In this document: one piece after another, positions 25,321 to 36,100 of the stretch
Layout: every line of letters begins with the position of its first letter
Numbering within the stretch: the stretch's first letter is position 1
From: Chitinophaga pinensis
Lineage (GTDB): Bacteria; Bacteroidota; Bacteroidia; Bacteroidales; GCA-2748055
Direction of reading: 5' to 3'
Assembly: GCA_945863035.1 (NCBI GenBank)
Contig: CAMAZH010000017.1
Location: 1-44,192 of the forward strand
DNA: 44,192 nucleotides
Position numbers and translations under genes: made by a program
The notes under the pieces: model-generated
Database searches by the model: none
What the model was told of the DNA's origin: nothing
What the model saw: only the letters and a program-made list of their open reading frames with translations

Positions 25321-28188
25321 TTAACCAGGCTGTTTGGCTGTCAACTGCTTCAGCTGAATAATCGGTATGTCCACCTCCGGATTAAACGCTGCAGAATCCA
25401 TGTATTTCCGAATGCTGTGTTTCAATTGCCGGGCTGCCGGCCTGTCAGACATCATTTTGTTGAAATCAATGCTGGACACAAGAATTTTACCCTTTCCTAC
25501 CTTAGCCTCCACAATTAATCCAAGCTTACGGTTGGAATGGTAGGAATCGATCATTTGCAGTACAGGTGAAACCTGAGGTATCGAATCCAGAACCATGGCT
25601 TTCGCTTCCGTCAGAATATCCCACCATTGCCAGTTTGTGTGACTGTCGGTAGGGAACTCGGCAAACAGCGAATGTTCCGGTTTGCAGAGTATTCCCATGG
25701 TATGAATGGGTTGGCTGTTGAAGCAAAGGGAGTTCCAGTAAACAGGGGTAAAACCTGTTTTTGCTGCTAAATCCGGTTCGAGGGTATCGTATACATCAAG
25801 CCAGACGATACCGCCTGAATCGAGTATTTTTTCGGCTGTTTTATCCAATCGACTACAGAAATGTATTTTTCCGGGGAAATGGGACTCCTCCAATTCATCA
25901 GGAAAAACAAAAAATTCCCAGTTATTTGCGATTTCGGAATCCTTAAGGGAAAGGACGAATCGGTATTTTGCCGGAGAGGGCAGGTCCGCAATCGGCAAAA
26001 TCACTTTTCCCAATCTGATTCCGTTACCCACCTTTATCTCATCAAAGTCGATTTCGCCCATATTTAGGATGATACTGTCTGTATCCTGAATTTCCCATTC
26101 AATCGCACCTTTCCCAATGGGCTTATTTCCGAAGTGAGAAACCTCAATCACCGCATTAAGCGTGTCAGCCGATGTCAAAACCAGAGAGGAAATCGAAGCG
26201 AGCAGAACGGTTGTATCACAAAACTGTCGGAATTCATCCTGAGTTATATACCCCTTTTCCTCCCAAAAAGCATTAAGCACACCCACAAGCGCAGTACCTT
26301 GCCCTGGAAAATCGTGAAGGTCAAGCAACTGGAACCCTCCCATTCCCTTTGTTCGGAGAGCGGCCTCAACCTCAGCCTTATAGCATAATGCCTGAAGTTT
26401 ACCCGAAGCCATAAGAAATTCCCCGGCCTGCTTAAGCATTCCCTTGTCTTCGAGCTCCGACCTGAATAGTTCCAGATTTCCTGCATTGTAAACCCCAGTG
26501 TACCTTTCGATTTCTCTGAAATCGGGGTATACACACCATTGTCCTATTTCATGGCTTACAAAAGGTCCATTGTAATTGCCCAGGATATTTTCAAAGTCAA
26601 AATCAGTGGATGGAGCGTTATCTTCAATCAAATAGGTTGAGCCTCGCGAATTCCATTCCTGAATTCTTCCTTGCAGGGATGAGTAGTATTGGTTCTGACT
26701 GGTTGATGGCCAACCCGCCGAACTGGTATACACCCTTCTGTCGTCTTTGCCTTTCCAATACAAGACAAAGTCTGAAAGAAACCCGGATGCTTTTTCACCA
26801 TCGGCCTCGTTTCCATAGGCCATTAAACAGAATGAAGGGTGGTTACCATACTCCTTTACAATCCGGCGACTTTCCTCCCATACAAACTTATCCATCGGGT
26901 TCCCGCTTCCAAGCTTTAGTCCTTGTGTAGCCCATGCCCCGCATTCAACCTGCAAGTACAAGCCAAGAAGATCGGCAGCGTCAAATGCCGCTTTTGGCGG
27001 ACACCAGGAATGAAAGCGTATATGATTTAAACCATATGATTTTGCTTTGCTGAAAATCCTTTTCCACGATTCAATATCTGTAGGTGGATGCCCTTCATTT
27101 GGGAAAATATTGCATTCCAAGGTGCCACGAAGAAAAACAGGCTTATTGTTAATTTCAAATTGTGTCCCGTTTGTTTTAAATTCGCGCATTCCAAAGCTTG
27201 TCATCTTAAGATCACTCCCCTCCCTGCTTTCCAATTCGACCCTTAAATTATACACGGAAGGACTCCACTCACTCCAATAAAGAAAATCTTCTCCCATGGG
27301 AAGGTTAACCTTTATAAGTTCTTCCCAAGAGTCCGTTTCAAATTCAACTTGCAGTTTTTCAACATTATGGACGATGCCCGAATTATCACTTCCCGCATCG
27401 AATATAAGCTTCCCTTTTGAGGGCATGCCTGAGGGATTCCCAATTCTCACCGTAACACGAGCGAATCGATTAGCCGGATCAGGATATACCTGGAGGTCTT
27501 GGATGTAAATGGCTGGCAGAGACTTCAACGACATACTTCCAACAATTCCATTCCAATTGCCCTGTGTATTGTCGCTAACGCTATGGGCGTTGATCCCAAT
27601 CGGGATTTTGTAGGAATTGTCAATTCTGATGGTCAAGGTGTGCATGCCCGTTTTAATGGTGTCGGGTATGATATACCTATGAGGTGTTGAAAGGGAGTTT
27701 TCGGTTCCGAGGAAGGTCGAATCGATCCAGATCATGGTTTCCCAATGGCAACTTTCCAATTCAAGCAAGAGTTCCTGCTTATTCCATCCTCCAGGGATTT
27801 TGATTTTTTTCTGATACCAAACCGGGCCGGAATAAAATTTAACAGGGCTCAGCCAGAAAGGCGGCTTGTACTCACCTTCCCCGCAATACTTGTCATACTT
27901 TTCGTCGAACCAAAGAGTCGAATCAACTATTTTACCTATCCATGGGGTTGCCTTGGTAACCTTATCTCCAATATTATTGCCGGCAAGTGTTCCCGGCAAA
28001 GTCAGCTCGTTTTCAAAGGGAATGCTGAACCAACCTTCCTCGATTCCCACATGAAGCGAGTCGATTTTATAGCCCCATTTTCCTGAAAGATCGATTGGTT
28101 TTTTCCCGGCACAACCTGCAAAGACAATGAACCCTGCAAAAAACACAATCAGGTAGAGGACCGTTCGAATAAGAAATTCTTTTTTCAT
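25321..28188 (-). CDS. Large GH2-family glycoside hydrolase, lipoprotein
   Basis: 955 residues from the ATG at 28188; a TTG further upstream only adds a non-signal stretch. Lipobox IVFAGC (Cys26). GH2 layout: sugar-binding jelly roll (about 35-225, with LSGKWGYKID and QGNWNGIVGSMSLK), Ig-like domain (about 228-340), TIM barrel (about 345-660). FCLMAYGNEADGEK gives acid/base E461, and PFVSHEIGQWCVYPD gives nucleophile E547. The last about 200 residues are an extra domain ending VGKGKILVSSIDF, which looks like a glutaminase/ThuA-like fold often seen at the end of large GH2 enzymes. It should act on terminal beta-linked sugars; the specificity is open. It lies 32 bp after the GH31 gene. Confidence 0.87.
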   Translation of the reverse strand: MKKEFLIRTVLYLIVFFAGFIVFAGCAGKKPIDLSGKWGYKIDSLHVGIEEGWFSIPFENELTLPGTLAGNNIGDKVTKATPWIGKIVDSTLWFDEKYDKYCGEGEYKPPFWLSPVKFYSGPVWYQKKIKIPGGWNKQELLLELESCHWETMIWIDSTFLGTENSLSTPHRYIIPDTIKTGMHTLTIRIDNSYKIPIGINAHSVSDNTQGNWNGIVGSMSLKSLPAIYIQDLQVYPDPANRFARVTVRIGNPSGMPSKGKLIFDAGSDNSGIVHNVEKLQVEFETDSWEELIKVNLPMGEDFLYWSEWSPSVYNLRVELESREGSDLKMTSFGMREFKTNGTQFEINNKPVFLRGTLECNIFPNEGHPPTDIESWKRIFSKAKSYGLNHIRFHSWCPPKAAFDAADLLGLYLQVECGAWATQGLKLGSGNPMDKFVWEESRRIVKEYGNHPSFCLMAYGNEADGEKASGFLSDFVLYWKGKDDRRVYTSSAGWPSTSQNQYYSSLQGRIQEWNSRGSTYLIEDNAPSTDFDFENILGNYNGPFVSHEIGQWCVYPDFREIERYTGVYNAGNLELFRSELEDKGMLKQAGEFLMASGKLQALCYKAEVEAALRTKGMGGFQLLDLHDFPGQGTALVGVLNAFWEEKGYITQDEFRQFCDTTVLLASISSLVLTSADTLNAVIEVSHFGNKPIGKGAIEWEIQDTDSIILNMGEIDFDEIKVGNGIRLGKVILPIADLPSPAKYRFVLSLKDSEIANNWEFFVFPDELEESHFPGKIHFCSRLDKTAEKILDSGGIVWLDVYDTLEPDLAAKTGFTPVYWNSLCFNSQPIHTMGILCKPEHSLFAEFPTDSHTNWQWWDILTEAKAMVLDSIPQVSPVLQMIDSYHSNRKLGLIVEAKVGKGKILVSSIDFNKMMSDRPAARQLKHSIRKYMDSAAFNPEVDIPIIQLKQLTAKQPG

Positions 28189-28220
28189 CAACAATGCTAT
28201 TATCAATGGATTAGGTACAC

Positions 28221-31200
28221 TTATTGCTTAAGAGTGACTTTCTTCATTTTCCCAGAGTATTCAACAACTTTTTGAGGTTTCCGGCTGGGGGATATTCCGA
28301 TTCCATATCCCTTGTCGACCACCACAATATTAAAGATTCTTGTTTTGAGCATACCCGGATAACTTCCCTGTAGATCGCCAATGGTTAGAACTCCTCTGGC
28401 ATCATCCCAATTGAAATTAATTTTAGCAAATCCCCCTTTCTGATAATTGAAGCCATCATTTTCATCCTCATAGAGCGTGAAATTTCCATTATCACCTCTG
28501 TAGATGCGGATTTCAAGGGTGTCGGCTTTCTTTTCTGTCGCATACTGCATATAGGGACCCAAAGGGATTACTGAACCTGCTTTAATAAACAGAGGGATGA
28601 CATCGTTGTCGGTAGCCGCATCAATATAGGTTCCCCCCTTGTATCTCTGGCCGGTCCAGAAATCAATCCAGGAAGCGCTTTCTGGCAGATAAACTTTTCG
28701 GGACGCAACACCTGCTTCTGTTACCGGGTTCACCATAATAGCCGGGCCAAACATATACTGGTCATTTATTTCAAGCACCATGGCATCGTTCCTGAAGTCC
28801 ATAACCAGTGGACGCATTATGGTAGAGTTGTTAAAAGTGACATCTGCGCCCAAAGAATAGATGTAGGGTAAAAGCCTGTATCTGAAATTATTATACAACA
28901 GCAATTTTGCTTCAGTTTCGGGACCTGTGGCCCAAAGTTCGGTTTCCCTGCAACCATGAACCCTGAATACAGGGGTGAAGACTCCAAACTGAAACCATCT
29001 GAGCAAAAGTTCCCGATAGTCTTCTGATTTAATATCGGCCCCGGGAATAAACCCGCCAATGTCGTGTGTGAAATACGGATCGCCCGTTATACTGAAATTA
29101 AGTCCCGTCGCGATCTGCTTTTTAAAAATGTCCCAATCGTACCCAATATCGCCCGACCAGGTAGTAACGCCGAATCGCTGCTGACCGGGAAAGGATGAAC
29201 GGGTAAGGATATATGGCCTCCTGTTGGGTTCGGAAGAGAGTTGCCCTTCATAAACGCCTTTCATCGACATCAACGAGTATGCGTTCAGGTAACGGTACCC
29301 ACTTCCCATTTCCGTATGAGCTCTGGAGAAATCATAGCCCCATTCCGGTTCGGTTGCATCCAGCCACCAGGCGTCGAAGCCCAGAGAGAAGAGTCGTTCG
29401 TCGATAAAATCCCAATACATTTTCCGCGCTCCTTCTGAAAACGCATCATAAGCCGCATTTGCTGTAACACTTTCCATTTCAATCCCTTCATTCCCCGAAG
29501 TGGAGGTATTCTGAAGGCTCAGCATATATCCTTTCTCATTCAGCTTTTCGTAGGTGTCAGTATTGACATTGAACCTCGGCCAAATGGAAATCATAACATG
29601 GGTGTTGAAATCGTGAAAAGTCTTCACCATTTCACCAGGATTGGGATACCTGGCCGAGTCGAAGAGATGTGACCCCCACTTGTTTTCAGGATTAAGCTCC
29701 CAGTAATTCATATCCTGAACAATGCAATCCAACGGGATTTTCTTTTCGCGGTGAGTTCTCACAACACTCTCGATTTCATCCTGAGTATTCCAAGCCATGT
29801 GCGACATGAAAAGTCCATATGCCCATTTAGGATAAAGGGGAACAGTGCCGGTAAGTTTGCGCAGCCCGGAAATAACGGGGTCTGCCTCAGGGCCATAAAT
29901 AAAATAATAGTCGATTTCATCGGCAACATCAGAACGAATGCTCATGATATCGGCCTGAAGGGGAGTACGGTAATAGATTTTAACCTTTTCCAGCAGCTCG
30001 TTTTCTCCGACACCGACATCCGTAATGTCCCATCCGAATTTTGCGGAGGCCCCTCCGCCCGACTCATAATACTCGATTCTAACATCATATTCACGGTGAG
30101 CTTCAAAATCCATCAGATACTCGTCCGTCTCCGGGCCTCTTTCTTTCCAGTTGTTGATAACCATTTTGCCATCTACCCACATCCTTACACCATCGTCGGT
30201 TGTTAGGCTAAGCATTCCGTTCTTTTTGGTTTTGGCGGGAATCAGTTTCCCGGTCCATCTAACCGAGTAATTATCGCTGCGGAATCCTTTTTCGAAAGAA
30301 CTGCTACCCCAATCGAAATTGATCTCCTTATCAACCCGAACTAAAACCGGTTCACCCGAGAGACTGCTATTGTCAAAGTATTCGGCCTTCAGTCCGGTTT
30401 CCCCGGGCCTTCCATCGGATGGAGTAAGAAATTCGGTGGGCACAGGCGGGTTTATCTTATTGTCAAAACTCTCGAAGCGAATTGAATATTTCCTTCCGGC
30501 TTCAAGATTTGCCTTGCAAACGGCAGATTCTGTGTACACTCCGGTTTTATGTTCATAGATAAGCTGCCCGTCAATTGCGAACTCCATTCTGCTTACCCCG
30601 GATCTTTCGATATCAAAGGTGTAGGTTCCCGAGGCAGAGGGGGTAAAGGATGCAGACATTATATTTCCCTGAGCTTCCATTGTAAGTTTTTCCCTCTCCG
30701 GGTTTACCTCAGAAAACGAATAATTATGCCAAAAGATACCATAACCCTTATTTGAGAAATAAACCGGCATCACGGCAGTGGTGTTCTCTTGTTTCATGCG
30801 GACATAAACGTTTTTCCAGTTCATGATTCCGTCCTGAAACTGGCCCAGGCCATACAAAGCCTCATCCGGGGGCGAGACAAACGATTGACGGATCGCAAAA
30901 ACATCTTCACCGCCGATGAATTCCTTACTAAAATACCGTCCTCCTCCCGCAGCTTCAGAGAGTAGTCTATTTCCTTTCGAATCGTAAAAAGAAATTTCAG
31001 AAGTGCTTTTTTTCACTTTTACAGCAAGCTTTGACGTTTTCACCACATAATACTCCGGTTCGTCGCTAAGCGTGAAAGAGGAATTTCCGGGGACAGGGTT
31101 GACAACAGAAAGGCTGCCTCTTGTGGAAAACTCTCCGTTTATTGTGCATAACACCTGAACGATCGAAGGATCACAGATTTTTAGTTTAAGGGCTGCGCTA

Positions 31201-31328
31201 TCCGACCAAAAGATAATTTCACCTTCACTTTTCGCAATCCTTTTCACTGGCATTTCAGCCCATTTTTCCTGCGAAGCAGCAATAAAAGAATAAGAAATCA
31301 AAACAGTAAAAAAAAGCAGTTTCATCAT
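28221..31328 (-). CDS. GH31 glycoside hydrolase with PA14 insert (alpha-xylosidase-like)
   Basis: About 1035 residues. I take the ATG at 31328 (or 31325); the frame also extends to a TTG at 31337. A signal peptide covers about 1-22. Using numbering from the TTG, an N-terminal GH31 beta-sandwich is interrupted by a PA14-type domain (about 310-447, LKAEYFDNSSLSGEP, TTDDGVRMWVDGK). The TIM barrel then begins near 505 (WAYGLFMSHMAWNTQDEI). FDAWWLDATEPEWG carries nucleophile D660 and TTWSGDIGYDWD carries acid D730. PA14-containing GH31 enzymes in Bacteroidota PULs include xyloglucan alpha-xylosidases, so this is the leading guess; alpha-glucosidase activity cannot be excluded. It follows SusD pair 1 by 62 bp. 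Confidence 0.9.
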   Translation of the reverse strand: MMKLLFFTVLISYSFIAASQEKWAEMPVKRIAKSEGEIIFWSDSAALKLKICDPSIVQVLCTINGEFSTRGSLSVVNPVPGNSSFTLSDEPEYYVVKTSKLAVKVKKSTSEISFYDSKGNRLLSEAAGGGRYFSKEFIGGEDVFAIRQSFVSPPDEALYGLGQFQDGIMNWKNVYVRMKQENTTAVMPVYFSNKGYGIFWHNYSFSEVNPEREKLTMEAQGNIMSASFTPSASGTYTFDIERSGVSRMEFAIDGQLIYEHKTGVYTESAVCKANLEAGRKYSIRFESFDNKINPPVPTEFLTPSDGRPGETGLKAEYFDNSSLSGEPVLVRVDKEINFDWGSSSFEKGFRSDNYSVRWTGKLIPAKTKKNGMLSLTTDDGVRMWVDGKMVINNWKERGPETDEYLMDFEAHREYDVRIEYYESGGGASAKFGWDITDVGVGENELLEKVKIYYRTPLQADIMSIRSDVADEIDYYFIYGPEADPVISGLRKLTGTVPLYPKWAYGLFMSHMAWNTQDEIESVVRTHREKKIPLDCIVQDMNYWELNPENKWGSHLFDSARYPNPGEMVKTFHDFNTHVMISIWPRFNVNTDTYEKLNEKGYMLSLQNTSTSGNEGIEMESVTANAAYDAFSEGARKMYWDFIDERLFSLGFDAWWLDATEPEWGYDFSRAHTEMGSGYRYLNAYSLMSMKGVYEGQLSSEPNRRPYILTRSSFPGQQRFGVTTWSGDIGYDWDIFKKQIATGLNFSITGDPYFTHDIGGFIPGADIKSEDYRELLLRWFQFGVFTPVFRVHGCRETELWATGPETEAKLLLYNNFRYRLLPYIYSLGADVTFNNSTIMRPLVMDFRNDAMVLEINDQYMFGPAIMVNPVTEAGVASRKVYLPESASWIDFWTGQRYKGGTYIDAATDNDVIPLFIKAGSVIPLGPYMQYATEKKADTLEIRIYRGDNGNFTLYEDENDGFNYQKGGFAKINFNWDDARGVLTIGDLQGSYPGMLKTRIFNIVVVDKGYGIGISPSRKPQKVVEYSGKMKKVTLKQ

Positions 31329-31390
31329 AGTAATCAAAATTTAAAACGTGTCAATCCTATCGGCGAATTAGGCTAATGTCAGTATTACTG

Positions 31391-33163
31391 TTAATTCCAA
31401 CCCGGATACTGTTTCAGGTTGCCTTCGCTTAACTGGATTTCCATTACCGGAATCGGCAAAAAGAAATGTTTGGCGGGGTCAAAAGAAATAGTGTACCCGG
31501 GGGTCAATGCCAACTCGATCCCATTTATGAACTCGGCCGTTTTATTCCATCTTACCAGGTCGTTGAAACGACTTGTTTCGAGGGCGAATTCCAGACGACG
31601 CTCGTGCATGATGTCGCCAAAAGTAAGGGAGGACAAATTTTTCGGGTAAATGTGATTTGCCGTATTCGGATCATTGTTTGAGTTCCTTGCACGGGTTCTC
31701 ACCATATTAACGAGTTCCAGTGCCCGGGGCGAATTTCCGGATTCCAGTGCAGCTTCAGCGGCCATCAAAACGACATCGGCATAACGGATAAGTTTCCAGT
31801 TAATTGGGCCAGCTTCGTTTGCCACTTTTAAAGGGCTCAGGTAGAATTCATCCGGGTGGACTTCCCATTTACGGCAAGCTGTGCCTGTAGGAACATTGCT
31901 GAGGCGCATCGGGCTGGTGTCCAGTCGACCATCGGCGGCATATTCGCCCGCAGAGTTACGAACGACCATCAGATCGCCTTCCATCCCAATGGTGGTTCCA
32001 AACCGAGGGTCGGCATATTGATTTATAACCTCCTTATTTTCAGCCGACAAGTCGGTTTCCCGGCCATCTTCATTTCTGAATGCGTCGAGCAGGTACTTGC
32101 TTGCGACATTAAATCCCCATCCAATCCAAGTGCCGGTAAGATCGGTATACCTGTTAGTAGTAAAAATAACAAGCCCATTACCGGTCGATTGAGCCCAACC
32201 TCTTCCATCCATAGCGTTCTGCGACTCAAATACTGTTTCCTGGGAATTGTCACCATCAACGGAAAAAATCCAACGGAAAGCGCCAACGGTGGTATCTCCC
32301 GGTACAGGATTGGCAACTTTTGACCACCATGAGGGGAAGCGTTCGCCGTCGATTCCCACAAGTTTATATTCGTTGGAGGAGATTACAGATTCGGCCTCCA
32401 AAAGTGCCAAGTTGAATTTTTCTTCACAACCGGCAAACCGATCATCCCCAGCATGGTATTTGGCGTATGAGGACTCATACAGGTAGGCTTTTGCCAAAAG
32501 CGACTGAGCAGCACCTTTTGAAGCCCTTCCAATTTCATTTGATCCGAGTTGGCTTCTTGTCTTCAGATCAGGGATGGCTTCAACAAGATCCTTTTGAATA
32601 AAATGCAGAACCTCGGCAATGGAGTTTCTCCCCAATTTAAAATCAGCAGGACTGAGAACCCTATCAATAATCGGAACGCCTCCATACATCTCCAAAAGTT
32701 TAAAATGATAAAAAGCCCTCATGAACTTGCTTTCAGCAGTTCTCTGCTTAACCAGTTCCAAATGAGTCTCTTCAAATCGGGGCAAATACACAAGTGCTGT
32801 ATTGGCATGTCGTATTCCCTTGTAGTTCGAATCCCAGAATGCATTGAGAGTTGCGTTGCCAGGGGTGTGAATGAGTTGGTCAATCAACTTCCAGTCTGCT
32901 CCATCAGCCGCATTATCGCCGCCTACTTCCATATCGTCACCTGCAGCCTGGCTAACGAGCACGGCCGAAACGTCGTAATTCAATATATGTAATCGGGAAT
33001 ATGCAGCCGTAACAGTAAAATCGACCGCTTCGAAGGTTGAATAAAATGTCTCCTCAGTGTCCTTTGCAATAGGTTTGAGATCCAGAAAATCTTCACTGCA
33101 GCTGCTTGCCACAAGAACTGCAAGCATTCCTGCGATTCCGAAAAATATGGGTTTTTTCTTCAT
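31391..33163 (-). CDS. susD: SusD/RagB-family nutrient-binding lipoprotein (pair 1)
   Basis: 590 residues, lipobox LVASSC (Cys22) followed by SEDFLDLKPIAKDTEETFY. Family features include RTAESKFMRAFYHFKLLEMYGGVPI, EIGRASKGAAQSLLAKAYLYES, a C-terminal MHERRLEFALETSRFNDLVRW and the LKQYPGWN end. It partners the SusC protein encoded 20 bp upstream and should bind the incoming glycan at the outer surface. It is about 30 residues longer than the pair 2 SusD and clearly diverged from it. Confidence 0.95.
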   Translation of the reverse strand: MKKKPIFFGIAGMLAVLVASSCSEDFLDLKPIAKDTEETFYSTFEAVDFTVTAAYSRLHILNYDVSAVLVSQAAGDDMEVGGDNAADGADWKLIDQLIHTPGNATLNAFWDSNYKGIRHANTALVYLPRFEETHLELVKQRTAESKFMRAFYHFKLLEMYGGVPIIDRVLSPADFKLGRNSIAEVLHFIQKDLVEAIPDLKTRSQLGSNEIGRASKGAAQSLLAKAYLYESSYAKYHAGDDRFAGCEEKFNLALLEAESVISSNEYKLVGIDGERFPSWWSKVANPVPGDTTVGAFRWIFSVDGDNSQETVFESQNAMDGRGWAQSTGNGLVIFTTNRYTDLTGTWIGWGFNVASKYLLDAFRNEDGRETDLSAENKEVINQYADPRFGTTIGMEGDLMVVRNSAGEYAADGRLDTSPMRLSNVPTGTACRKWEVHPDEFYLSPLKVANEAGPINWKLIRYADVVLMAAEAALESGNSPRALELVNMVRTRARNSNNDPNTANHIYPKNLSSLTFGDIMHERRLEFALETSRFNDLVRWNKTAEFINGIELALTPGYTISFDPAKHFFLPIPVMEIQLSEGNLKQYPGWN

Positions 33164-33183
33164 ATCGGTAAAATGAGGTTTTG

Positions 33184-36100
33184 TTAAAATTTGATATCAA
33201 TACCTGCGGTAAACGTTCTGGCAACAGGATAAATACCGGGGTCCATCCCTGAATTCAGAGGGCTGCTGGTATCCATTTCAGGGTCCAGACCGGAATACCT
33301 TGTAAAGGTCAGAAGGTTTGTCACGTTTACATAAAACCTAATGCTTCCCACATCAATTTTGCGTGTCCAATCAGCAGGAACCTGCATTCCAAGTTGCAGG
33401 GTTTTCAATCTAAGATAGCCGCCGTCTTCGATATAAATGTTGGAAAAAGTATTAAAATTCTGGTTTTTGTTGGATCGGTCGTATCGGGCAAATTCCGCAT
33501 TGTAATTCGCGGGGTAATACAAGTTCCCATCTCTGGAAAATACGCTGTCCCTATAGTGGCTGTTTATGAAATCAAGAGGGAGGTTCTTGGTACCATCTGT
33601 TGATTCGCCCAGCAAATTGGCTTTGAGACCATTCATAATCTTATATCCGAAAGCTCCCTGCCAGAACATGGTCATATCAAATATTCCATACGAAAAATTC
33701 AGGTTCATTCCCAGCAGATGCTTTGGATGCGGATTGCCCAGCACCTTTTTATCCCGATCGTTTATTTTGCCATCGCCATTAATATCCTTCCATTTATAGT
33801 CGCCCGGTTGCGCCGCAGACTGCGCATAGACCGTATCGAGGGAGGTTGGATTAATCGTATAGGGCTGGTTGGTTATGACCCATGTTTTCGCTACCGGATT
33901 GTAATAGCCATCGGATTTCGAAAATATCCCTTCGGCCACACGTCCGTAAAAGTCGCCAATTCCGCCGCCTTCATGGGTTCTTGTAAGGTATCCCGTAACT
34001 CCCCGAACACCCCCGTCGTAAAGGGTATCCCCTTTAATATCAAGCACCTCGTTTTTAATATAGGTATAGTTAGCCTGGACATTGAAATTTAGTTTGGAAC
34101 CTATCTGCTCCTTGTATGAAGCACTAATCTCAACACCCGAGTTCCTCAGTTTGCCGACATTTTGGAAGGCTATAGCTTCTCCTCCCTCTTGCCAACCCCA
34201 TAAAACCTTCCATCCGGCAATTGATGGGATATTGACCCGCATGAGCATTTCTTCATTCTCCCGTGTAAAGTAATCTACAGAAAGGGTCAGCTTGCTCTGC
34301 AAGAATGCCAGGTCCAATCCAAGGTTCGAGGTAACAATGGTTTCCCAGTGCACCTCACGGTTAACAAGTTGGTTAGGTGCGGCCCCAACAAGAATTTGCT
34401 GTCCGTTACTAAAACTGTAATCCAAAGTCGGGTTAAACATTACAGTTGAATAAAAGCCATAGGGTGAGATGTTATCATTCCCGGCTTTTCCCCAACCGTA
34501 TCTAATCTTACCGAACGACAGCCAGTCAATATCATTTAAGAATTCCTCCTCTGTGAATTTCCATCCAGCAGAAAATGAGGGGAAATACCCGGAACGATGA
34601 TCGGGACCAAATCGTGAGGACTGGTCATTTCTAAGGTTTGCCTGGATCAGGTATTTGCTTTTATAATCGAAACTAACCCGGCCAAAATACGAATAGAAAG
34701 CATTCTCCTCGCCCGTTCCTGAAAAGAATCTGTCGGGCACAACAACCGTATCGGTAGCAGCATCGAGACTGGCATTGGGATACCACATGAGCTCACTATT
34801 GTTAAGGAGATCCTTGCGGGTACCCCGGTAATCAAACCATTTGCCGTAGCCGGCTTCCTGCCCAACCATAACCGACAAATTGAAGTCGTTTGCAATTTTG
34901 CCGGCATAGCTGGCTGTATTCTGGGTTCTCCAGCCTGTGCTTTTGCTCATGCCCGCATTCAGAACCGAGCGGTCGTTTTTCTGGATACTGTTAAGGACCT
35001 TGTAGATGTCCGTGAATGTTTTGTCGTCGGTAAGGCCCAAATCCCCAGTCAATGATGACTTAAACGACAAGCCCTTGACCGGTGTGAAAATGGCATAAAC
35101 AGTTGCCTTTCCTGAGTTACTGGTATTATACTGGTTTGAAGCATGGTCAATGGTTGCCTGGGGATTGGGATGCCCGAACATATCGGAAATATACTCCCCA
35201 TCTTCCGTAAAAAGGGGCTGAAAGGGCATAAAAGTAGCAGCATGAATAATTGGACCGTGGTAGATATTGGTAAGAACCCACTCGGCAAAACCATGGTTTC
35301 TCGTATTTTCAAAAGAGATATTTTCACCTATAGTAAGCCAGTTTTTCACTTTTAACTCGGAGTTCAATCTGAGATTGAGTTTTTTGTAGTCCGATTTCTG
35401 GACGATCCCGTCCTGTGAAAAATATCCGATTCCGAAATACATATTGCTGTTTTCGTTTCCGTTTGCCAGTCCCAGATTATAGCCTTTAATGGGAGCGGTC
35501 CGAAAGACATTGCTGAGGTGGTCGTAAGAAGGTAAGGAATCGATGGCATCGAATTTGGGAAAGGAAAGCCTTCGTGGGGAAGTTCCTTTAATTATTTCGG
35601 CTTCATTGATATAGTGTGCCATCTGGGTGCCATTCGCCATGGAGATCATCTTGCCAACTTCCTGAACACCCGAATAAGCATTGAAGCTAAGTTCAAGCTT
35701 GTCTTTGGATCCTTTTTTTGTGGTCACAAGGATAACCCCGTTAGCACCTGCTGATCCATAAATTGCAGAAGTTGATGCATCCTTAAGAATTTCCATGGAT
35801 TCGATGTCATTCATGTTAACCGAATTCGGGTTTCCTGGGACACCATCGATTACCCACAAGGCTGTTCCGCCGTTAAATGAACTAATCCCGCGGATTCGAA
35901 CAGAAGTCCGGGCTCCCGGTGCACCTGTAGCCCGGCTAACCAGAACACCCGATGCTTTGCCCTGTAAGGCATTCTCCAAACTTGATGTGGGGATTTTTGT
36001 AAGCTCGGATGCCTGAACCGTAGTAACAGCGCCGGTCAGATCCGATTTCTTCTGGGTTCCATAACCAATTACAACAACCTCATCGAGACTTTTTGTATCC